Assembly (NCBI GenBank): GCA_964394845.1
Contig: CAYMZB010000006.1
Span: 1-5,399, forward strand
Length of the DNA stretch: 5,399 bases
Reading direction: 5' to 3'
From: CAYMZB01 sp964394845
GTDB taxonomy: Bacteria > Patescibacteriota > Microgenomatia > Daviesbacterales > UBA10151
A program made the translations under genes and the position numbers. The notes below the pieces were generated by a model. That model made no database searches. It was not told where the DNA came from and worked only from the letters and a program-made list of their open reading frames with translations. Shown here piece by piece: positions 1 to 3,557 of the stretch. The stretch's first letter is position 1. Every line of letters starts with the position of its first letter.

Positions 1-101
1 CCCTTAAAAGTTACTCCACCTTTAAAAAATCTCTGAAAATATTACTAATTTCTCAAGATTTATTAATATTTTACAAGTTATTTAAATTTAGTGGGGTAAT
101 C

Positions 102-212
102 TCAGTGAAATGGGTACTTGACATCTCCTAATTGCGCTAACCCTTCTTCTGTAAAAGGAGGTACTGGTTCTGGTTCTTCACCAGTAGGTATAGAATATTC
201 TTGTTTAGTCAT
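102..212 (-). CDS. Small hypothetical protein, 36 aa
   Basis: I do not recognise this protein. An ATG at 212-210 opens a 36-codon frame ending in TGA at 104-102. The product begins MTKQEYSIPTGEEPEPVPPF and ends in DVKYPFH. It is acidic and proline-rich in the middle, with no membrane segment or known motif. The case for a real gene is the promoter just upstream, TAGACA and TATAAT separated by 17 bp, which would start transcription about 14 nt before the ATG. There is no Shine-Dalgarno sequence. It lies downstream of the antitoxin gene on the same strand, and its promoter shares 12 bp with the toxin-antitoxin promoter. It could be an accessory small protein of that module, or an open frame with no function. 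The length and lack of homology keep confidence moderate. Confidence 0.4.
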   Translation of the reverse strand: MTKQEYSIPTGEEPEPVPPFTEEGLAQLGDVKYPFH

Positions 213-232
213 ATTTATTTTTTAACTAAGGA

Positions 233-261
233 ATTATATCAAACTATATAAAGAATGTCTA
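233..261 (-). promoter_or_regulatory. Sigma-70-type promoter for the 36-aa ORF
   Basis: On the minus strand TAGACA (261-256) and a perfect TATAAT (238-233) are separated by 17 bp. The expected start near 226 gives a leader of about 14 nt before the ATG at 212. The 12 bases TTTGATATAATT (243-232) are identical to the bases covering the -10 box and half of the operator palindrome of the toxin-antitoxin promoter. Confidence 0.5.
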
Positions 262-329
262 CTACAGGACTTTGCTCGGCCGACAGGAAGATTTTAGACA
301 GGTTGACTGGGTTTCCGAGTTGGAAGTAG
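255..329 (+). other. Plus-strand mini-ORF (24 codons), doubtful
   Basis: This is the only plus-strand frame I consider worth recording. ATG at 255-257 reads to TAG at 327-329 and encodes MSTTGLCSADRKILDRLTGF followed by PSWK. The stretch is visibly richer in G and C than its surroundings, and its codons look protein-like. A TAA directly upstream in frame (249-251) rules out a longer frame. There is no Shine-Dalgarno sequence and only a poor -10-like TATAAA nearby. It fills the gap between the antitoxin stop and the small-ORF promoter. It may be a remnant of a lost gene, or part of an untranslated region with a 5-bp CTCGG/CCGAG pairing (275-279 with 315-319). Confidence 0.15.
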
Positions 330-662
330 TTATTTAATTCTATGAAGGTAGGCAACTCCTTTACGATCTTCGGGAATAATTTTTATTTCTAATCTAGCTT
401 TTAGAGCTTTGGTAACCTTTTCCAAAGTAGTTAAGGTATACCTGGTGTAATCAGCATTCTCAATTCTAGCAATATTAGATTGTTTAGCACCTACTAACTC
501 TGCCAGTTGCTTTTGAGTAAGATGAGCTTTTTCCCGTAAATCACGGATCTGAAAAGCAATGTTCCAAGCTTGATCTGCCTTCTTAAGCCCCTCCTTCAAA
601 TGAGGCTTCACTTTTAAAACTTTTTCCATCATTCTATCAAAATCGTCTTTTCGTCTATTCAT
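330..662 (-). CDS. XRE-family HTH antitoxin (HigA-like)
   Basis: This 110-residue protein is the likely antitoxin of a type II toxin-antitoxin pair: it would bind and neutralise the toxin encoded just upstream and repress their common promoter. Residues about 38-90 form a Cro/C1-type helix-turn-helix, with LTQKQLAELVGAKQSNIARI at 48-67 as the recognition unit and a following helix TLTTLEKVTKAL. The charged N-terminal 35 residues could wrap the toxin, as in related families. The ATG at 662-660 is 2 bp beyond the toxin stop. It is served by a strong ribosome site, AAGGAGG, inside the last toxin codons, so translation is probably coupled. Toxin-before-antitoxin order is typical of HigBA-type systems. 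The family assignment is firm; neutralisation of the neighbouring toxin is inferred from context. Confidence 0.87.
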   Translation of the reverse strand: MNRRKDDFDRMMEKVLKVKPHLKEGLKKADQAWNIAFQIRDLREKAHLTQKQLAELVGAKQSNIARIENADYTRYTLTTLEKVTKALKARLEIKIIPEDRKGVAYLHRIK

Positions 663-664
663 AA

Positions 665-1018
665 TTACTCCTCCTTTAATTTGACTTCTTTTAATCTTTT
701 CCTGGCCAAATCTAGTTCTCCTATTGGTGTTTTCTTTTGTTTTTTAATAAAACCATGCAAGAAAATCATCTTCTGACCTTTCTCGAAAGTATAAATTATT
801 CTTAAAATGTCAGTCCCTGCAATTACTCTTAATTCCCATAGCCCAGGTTCCAGATATTTAGATAAAGGTTCCCGATGGTAGCCCCTATTTTTGATCTTCT
901 CAATAGCTTTTGAGACCTGGTTAAATAATATCTCATTTACATTAGAGACTTTTACTAAAAACTCTTCAACAGGACTATTGCCTTTATCGCCTTTGTAAAA
1001 GATTATCTTAAATTCCAT
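665..1018 (-). CDS. RelE/HigB-superfamily toxin (Gp49-like)
   Basis: This 117-residue basic protein belongs to the phage Gp49-like/HigB branch of the RelE-ParE superfamily, whose members are ribosome-dependent mRNA endonucleases. The characteristic pattern is visible: an N-terminal strand MEFKIIFYKGDKGNSPVEEF, two helices, then PLSKYLEPGLWELRV (51-65), the central strand ILRIIYTF (71-78), and the signature FLHGFIKKQKKTP (86-98) followed by ELDLARKRLKE. The basic residues R64, R73, K92-K96 and H88 are candidates for RNA contact or catalysis by analogy. It starts the operon, lies 33 bp after the nucleotidyltransferase gene, and has its own promoter and operator in that gap. No Shine-Dalgarno sequence precedes the ATG, and the promoter is so close that the mRNA may be nearly leaderless. 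The frame is intact. Activity against mRNA is inferred from family. Confidence 0.87.
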   Translation of the reverse strand: MEFKIIFYKGDKGNSPVEEFLVKVSNVNEILFNQVSKAIEKIKNRGYHREPLSKYLEPGLWELRVIAGTDILRIIYTFEKGQKMIFLHGFIKKQKKTPIGELDLARKRLKEVKLKEE

Positions 1019-1022
1019 TCTA

Positions 1023-1050
1023 ATTATATCAAATTTGATATATAAATCAA
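1023..1050 (-). promoter_or_regulatory. Promoter of the toxin-antitoxin operon
   Basis: A perfect -10 box TATAAT (1028-1023) and a -35-like TTGATT (1050-1045) are separated by 16 bp on the minus strand, directly upstream of the toxin ATG at 1018. The -10 ends only 4 nt before the start codon, so the transcript would have almost no leader. The gap to the upstream gene is only 33 bp, so this is the natural place for an independent TA promoter. Confidence 0.55.
1025..1042. promoter_or_regulatory. Palindromic operator, likely antitoxin binding site
   Basis: TATATCAAATTTGATATA is a perfect 18-bp palindrome filling most of the spacer and overlapping the -10 box of the TA promoter. HigA-type antitoxins are known to autorepress by binding such palindromes through their HTH dimer. 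That this palindrome is the site is inferred from position and symmetry. Confidence 0.6.
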
Positions 1051-1051
1051 G

Positions 1052-1828
1052 TTAACTTTCCCATTCTTTTAAGGTATTTCTAAACAATTTATCTAGTACA
1101 TCTACCTTTGAGTACTGTCCCTTACCAGCTTTTTTTTCATATTCTTCAAAATAGTTTATTTTCTCTTCTAGAAAATTATTAATAATTTCTATTCTATCCT
1201 CAACATCTAACTCTTCACCCGATCTTTTTCTCTCCAGCAATTTTTGAACCTCCTCAACTAACCCCTTATTCAGTTTTTGGATATGAAACAGCTTTTCAAA
1301 TTCCATTGGAGGTATAGTTCTACGCTTCTCAATCCACATGCAGGCAAAGATTGGCCTTAGAACATAAAAGTATTTTTTAATTTTCACCTTTTGACCCATT
1401 AGGTAGGCTTTATAATTTCTTTTAGCCATGCTCAGGTAGTGGTAAGTACTGGAAACAGGTGAATAGAATTCAGGTATAAGCTCTCTGAATTTTTGGATAA
1501 AATTACCTTCTTCTAAATAAACTATTGGTGATATTAACCATTCATAAAGAGGTGGATTTGAATCCTTAAATAACTTTAAAGCCTTCCTGATATCCCAACC
1601 ACTAACATCCAGTCTATTAGAAACTGGACATTCAATTACATCCCTTTTATCCTTAATAGAAAGATACCAATCTCTAGGATGAACATAGATAAATCTGACA
1701 TCATAGTCACTATCCTTTGATTCAAACCCCCATCCTCTACTACCAGATTCAACTGCATATAGAATTTTTATTTTTTCTTTTTGCTCTACTTCCCTTAGTT
1801 TTACTAAAATTAAATCTTTTGTGATCAT
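1052..1828 (-). CDS. RlaP/YcgL-family nucleotidyltransferase
   Basis: This 258-residue protein matches the DNA polymerase beta-type nucleotidyltransferases of the RlaP group (COG3541/PF10127), some of which sit beside RNA ligases and are thought to act in RNA repair. The minimal catalytic core is intact: GSRGWG (29-34) is the GS motif, and DSDYDVR (39-45) supplies the metal-binding pair D41 and D43. Family hallmarks follow: LDVSGWDIRKALKLF (73-87) and NPPLYEWLISPIVY (91-104), then a helical C-terminal half rich in K and E. I see no RNA ligase gene in the window. The gene starts 51 bp after the tRNA-Asn 3' end. A TG-A-TATTAT extended -10 near 1834-1842 may start transcription close to the ATG; no Shine-Dalgarno sequence is present. 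Substrate is unknown: family members can transfer nucleotides to RNA, protein or small molecules. Confidence 0.85.
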   Translation of the reverse strand: MITKDLILVKLREVEQKEKIKILYAVESGSRGWGFESKDSDYDVRFIYVHPRDWYLSIKDKRDVIECPVSNRLDVSGWDIRKALKLFKDSNPPLYEWLISPIVYLEEGNFIQKFRELIPEFYSPVSSTYHYLSMAKRNYKAYLMGQKVKIKKYFYVLRPIFACMWIEKRRTIPPMEFEKLFHIQKLNKGLVEEVQKLLERKRSGEELDVEDRIEIINNFLEEKINYFEEYEKKAGKGQYSKVDVLDKLFRNTLKEWES

Positions 1829-1849
1829 GGTGTGGCCATAATATCACAG

Positions 1850-1876
1850 TAAAGAAAAGCAGTTCGAGTAAGAACT
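1850..1876 (-). terminator. Possible weak terminator after tRNA-Asn
   Basis: Just past the tRNA CCA end, AGTTC and GAACT can pair around a 6-nt loop, followed by GCTTTTCTTT. The 5-bp stem is weak and the T tract is interrupted, so this is only a candidate. Confidence 0.3.
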
Positions 1877-1879
1877 CTC

Positions 1880-2189
1880 TGGCTCCCCCGCGTGGACTCG
1901 AACCACGAACCTGCCGATTACACTTGACCCTTAATTTACATCAAGGAGTGGACTATCTCATCACCATATCTAATTAGACATAGGCGTGGGGCGCTTAATA
2001 AGAGCTTATTGGCGGACTCCTCACTCTTTAGTCTCTGCACCTTCCTAGTTACAATTAGTCCTTCACTAGGCTTGGCTCAGGATTTCCTTTAAAAAAGGGT
2101 TTCCTGAATTCACCCCATTATCATTCTCAGCTTTCACCAAGAAGCTGCATTTTCTACAGTCGGACGCTCTACCATTGAGCTACAGGGGA
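1880..2189 (-). tRNA. tRNA-Asn(GUU) interrupted by a group I intron
   Basis: Exons at 2189-2156 (34 nt) and 1920-1880 (41 nt) join into a 75-nt tRNA with an encoded CCA. All arms are visible: acceptor TCCCCTG/CGGGGGA (one T-G pair), U8-A9, D stem GCTC/GAGC with loop AATGGTA, a 4-bp anticodon stem CCGA/TCGG with a U27-C43 mismatch above it, a 5-nt variable loop, and T arm CGTGG-TTCGAGT-CCACG. After removal of the intron the anticodon loop is CUGUUAA, giving anticodon GUU. T1-A72, discriminator G73 and the overall sequence resemble bacterial tRNA-Asn. Without noticing the intron one would misread the 5' exon as CTGTA (Tyr), but the variable loop is too short for a bacterial tRNA-Tyr. The 5' end lies 3 bp from the stop codon of the preceding gene, so the tRNA has no spacer for its own promoter and is probably transcribed from within or through that gene. 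Confidence 0.93.
1921..2155 (-). ncRNA. Group I self-splicing intron in tRNA-Asn
   Basis: This 235-nt insert splits the anticodon between U35 and U36 and shows a complete group I core. P1: exon CUGU pairs with GCAG (2148-2145), placing the required U-G wobble at the 5' splice site. P4: UCAGG (2107-2103) with CCUGA (2081-2077). P5: CCUUU/AAAGG (2086-2098). P6a: CCUAGU/ACUAGG (2044-2070). P3: GGGGUG (2116-2111) with CGCCCC (1993-1988). P7: GACUA in the R element GUGCAGAGACUAAA (2040-2027) with UAGUC in the S element (1955-1951). P8: 1983-1964. P9: a 7-bp stem with a GUAA tetraloop (1946-1929). The last intron base is G, as required. There is no ORF inside, so mobility would need a protein in trans. 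An additional hairpin between R and the P3 3' strand hints at an IA-like arrangement rather than IC3. Pairings were read by eye and not folded. Confidence 0.92.
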
Positions 2190-2195
2190 TTGTTA
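2172..2195 (-). repeat. tRNA-derived direct repeat, copy A
   Basis: These 24 bp cover tRNA-Asn positions 1-19 and 6 bp of 5' flank. They recur 900 bp away at 3072-3096 with one inserted base and one substitution. The repeat contains the stop codon of the neighbouring HTH/LAGLIDADG-like gene (2195-2193). Copy A is the functional one because it starts the intact tRNA. Confidence 0.75.
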
Positions 2196-2888
2196 AGGTA
2201 CTCGCGCTATTTTATCATCTACTAAAGCATTAATCCATCCTATTATTTTTCTCTGTTTATCAGAAATACTAAACTTAATCGCAAAAACTCCATATTTATG
2301 AATGTTTTTTCTAACTTTTCTACTATCTGTTTTATTTTCTGCAATATATGTTTTGAAGAATTGGTTCTGCGGAATCCCAGTTAGTTTTGACCAGTATTTC
2401 TTTGCTTGGTTCGCATCTAACCCTTCGTGTATCCAGATAGCTCCTCTAAACCTAGATAATGGAATCTCGCAGAATTCTTTAAACCATTTCATCATAAACT
2501 CGATAAGTTTAGGATCTGAGTTGGCAAAACCACCCCTTCCATCGGTTTTCTCACCTTCCCCTGCATAAAGCATTATGCCAGCTATGAACCTATCTCTTTT
2601 TCTTAATGTTCCAATTTCTTTTTTTGCTTCTTGGAAAATATTTTGTGTTCTTAGAATTCTGGCTTGCCTTTTATTATCTGCTGCCACAATAGAACCTTTT
2701 CTCTGGCCAAATGATTTATTTTTAAGAAGTCGGTTCTTTTGTTCATCTGACAAAACAATATCACGACACCACCGACTAATAGTATCTTTTGAAACATTAA
2801 TTTGAGTTAAGATTTCTCTATAAGAAAGTCCTTGTTTGCGGAGCTCTTGAGTTTTTAATTTATCTCCTAGTTTTCCAAAATATCCCAT
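2193..2888 (-). CDS. HTH plus LAGLIDADG-like protein, candidate homing endonuclease
   Basis: This basic 231-residue protein has two parts. Residues 1-46 carry a resolvase/transposase-like helix-turn-helix (LRKQGLSYREI, then NVSKDTISRW). Residues about 98-225 hold a divergent LAGLIDADG-like core: RFIAGIMLYAGEGEK (100-114) followed by GFANSDPKLIEFMMKWF, then a strand IWIHEG, the motif YWSKLTGIPQNQF (165-177), and a last strand GVFAIKFSISD (200-210). The acidic E111/E113 pair sits where the catalytic acid of a LAGLIDADG helix would be. The family resemblance comes from memory, and the endonuclease role is inferred. I chose the ATG at 2888: a longer frame opens only at TTG 2963 and adds 25 residues unlike the family. 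A TTGACT/TATGAT promoter lies inside that extension, and its predicted start falls at this ATG. ATGs at 2900 and 2897 are alternatives. The gene ends 3 bp before tRNA-Asn, whose intron lacks an endonuclease. Confidence 0.72.
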   Translation of the reverse strand: MGYFGKLGDKLKTQELRKQGLSYREILTQINVSKDTISRWCRDIVLSDEQKNRLLKNKSFGQRKGSIVAADNKRQARILRTQNIFQEAKKEIGTLRKRDRFIAGIMLYAGEGEKTDGRGGFANSDPKLIEFMMKWFKEFCEIPLSRFRGAIWIHEGLDANQAKKYWSKLTGIPQNQFFKTYIAENKTDSRKVRKNIHKYGVFAIKFSISDKQRKIIGWINALVDDKIARVP

Positions 2889-2895
2889 TAACTCC

Positions 2896-2924
2896 ATCAT
2901 AAATACCGAACCTTGATAAGTCAA
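2896..2924 (-). promoter_or_regulatory. Sigma-70-type promoter for the HTH/LAGLIDADG-like gene
   Basis: TTGACT (2924-2919), a 17-bp spacer and TATGAT (2901-2896) form a near-consensus promoter on the minus strand. The expected start point, about 7-8 nt on, coincides with the ATG at 2888, implying a leaderless mRNA. It supports the shorter start for this gene. The RNA could also run on into tRNA-Asn. Confidence 0.45.
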
Positions 2925-2987
2925 GTGAGTAAATATGAATTGAAGGTAAGTATCTAATTTCAATATTCCTAGTAAACTGCTCTTCCT

Positions 2988-3045
2988 GGGATAACTAATT
3001 TATTTAAAGATATCCGCTGAACGCGGATTTGTTTGTAATTATCCC
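2988..3045. repeat. Nested inverted repeats (GGGATAA / ATCCGC)
   Basis: GGGATAA (2988-2994) pairs with TTATCCC (3039-3045). Inside them lies a perfect hairpin, ATCCGC (3012-3017) with GCGGAT (3023-3028), loop TGAAC. As RNA this would be a two-level stem-loop just upstream of the HTH/LAGLIDADG-like gene. No known riboswitch or ncRNA class was recognised. A transposon-end or leader role is possible. Confidence 0.5.
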
Positions 3046-3071
3046 GTTAAAGTGAGTTTTCTCACTTTAAC
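3046..3071. repeat. Perfect 11-bp inverted repeat with TTTT loop
   Basis: GTTAAAGTGAG (3046-3056) and CTCACTTTAAC (3061-3071) are perfect reverse complements around a 4-nt loop. The repeat directly abuts both the GGGATAA inverted repeat and the tRNA-derived copy B. No T run follows on either strand, so it is not a standard intrinsic terminator. Its position at the edge of the insertion suggests an element boundary. Confidence 0.6.
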
Positions 3072-3096
3072 CCATTGAGCCTACAGGGGAATGTTA
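3072..3096 (-). repeat. Broken tRNA-Asn 5' fragment, copy B
   Basis: On the minus strand this reads TAACATTCCCCTGTAGGCTC followed by AATGG. It matches the tRNA-Asn 5' end and its flank (copy A at 2172-2195) except for one extra G after TGTAG and one substitution before the acceptor stem. It stops at the D loop, so no tRNA can form. It brackets the HTH/LAGLIDADG-like gene together with copy A, as expected for a duplicated or displaced integration site. Confidence 0.75.
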
Positions 3097-3101
3097 TGTT
3101 A

Positions 3102-3129
3102 ATTTATAATTTACAATGTACAATTTACA
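3102..3129. repeat. 7-bp tandem repeat array, downstream of the four-helix gene
   Basis: Four head-to-tail units, ATTTATA-ATTTACA-ATGTACA-ATTTACA, follow the four-helix-bundle gene. Read as rotations they are TACAATK, which is the inverted counterpart of the array at 3529-3556. The array also creates a promoter-like TTGTAA (3130-3125), 16 bp, TATAAA (3108-3103) on the minus strand, facing the tRNA locus. Confidence 0.65.
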
Positions 3130-3165
3130 ACTAAACAGACAATTCATAATTAATTTTTTAAAGTG

Positions 3166-3537
3166 CTAACTATTTATTTTAGTCTTTTTAACAATTACCG
3201 TCAAAATTTTAATTAGTTCATTTGCTTCTTGAAGTAAATCCTTAACAAGGTTTTGATCTGTTAATTTTACCTCATTTATGATTTTCAGCCAATACTCTGT
3301 TTCCCGGGCTTCTTTTAATGCTATGGTTAGCGTATGAATAAATTCTTTTCTTGAACCTGAGTTTTGAGCCTCTTCGATATTGGCTCCAACGCTTGTGCCT
3401 GACCGAAGTACTTGACCGCCTATTGCAAAACCTGCCGTGTCTCTTGGGAAGTTCCTAACAAACTTAACTATCTCTACACCAAATCTAAAACTTCTTTCTC
3501 TAATATCAAATATTTTTGAGGTTTCTGAATTGTACAT
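3166..3537 (-). CDS. Four-helix-bundle protein (S23/IVR, bAvd-like)
   Basis: This 123-residue protein belongs to the four-helix-bundle family TIGR02436, first known from intervening sequences in 23S rRNA genes and related in fold to the Avd accessory protein of diversity-generating retroelements. The family hallmarks are present: an N-terminal helix with RSFRFGVEIVKFVRNFP (15-31), the segment GGQVLRSGTSVGANIEEAQN (40-59), SRKEFIHTLTIALKEARETEYWL (62-84), and a final helix ELIKILTVIVKKTK. Avd-type proteins form basic pentamers that bind nucleic acid. The function of stand-alone members is unsettled, so I assign none. The ATG at 3537 lies within a 7-bp repeat array 20 bp after the rpoD stop, with no Shine-Dalgarno sequence, so it may be translated after rpoD readthrough. 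I see no reverse transcriptase, template repeat or rRNA nearby. Confidence 0.85.
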   Translation of the reverse strand: MYNSETSKIFDIRERSFRFGVEIVKFVRNFPRDTAGFAIGGQVLRSGTSVGANIEEAQNSGSRKEFIHTLTIALKEARETEYWLKIINEVKLTDQNLVKDLLQEANELIKILTVIVKKTKINS

Positions 3538-3556
3538 TCTACATTGTACATTTTAC
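3529..3556. repeat. 7-bp tandem repeat array at the start of the four-helix gene
   Basis: Four units, ATTGTAC-ATTCTAC-ATTGTAC-ATTTTAC on the plus strand, run from the start codon of the four-helix-bundle gene to within 2 bp of the rpoD stop codon. On the minus strand the unit is GTANAAT, equivalent to TACAATG, and so is inverted relative to the array at 3102-3129. Confidence 0.65.
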
Positions 3557-3557
3557 A

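Noticed and set aside
1..40. Shine-Dalgarno-like AAAGGTGGAG on the minus strand near the left edge
   Set aside because: No start codon follows at suitable spacing inside the window, and a TAA comes directly after it. It cannot be tied to a gene.
2156..2189. tRNA-Tyr with anticodon GTA
   Set aside because: The apparent GTA uses the first intron base. Joined exons give CUGUUAA (Asn), and the variable loop is too short for bacterial tRNA-Tyr.
2302..2805. Two plus-strand ORFs (88 and 76 codons)
   Set aside because: They lie entirely opposite the HTH/LAGLIDADG-like gene, have no recognisable domains, and read as antisense shadows.
3012..3028. T-arm of a degraded tRNA continuing from copy B
   Set aside because: The stem ATCCGC/GCGGAT has a 5-nt loop rather than the 7-nt TTCGANN loop, and no acceptor 3' strand matching copy B is present.
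3046..3071. Rho-independent terminator
   Set aside because: The stem is perfect but AT-rich, and neither strand has a T run after it.
3102..3556. CRISPR array or diversity-generating retroelement
   Set aside because: Repeats are only 7 bp with no spacers. No reverse transcriptase or template/variable repeat pair is visible, although the four-helix protein resembles Avd.
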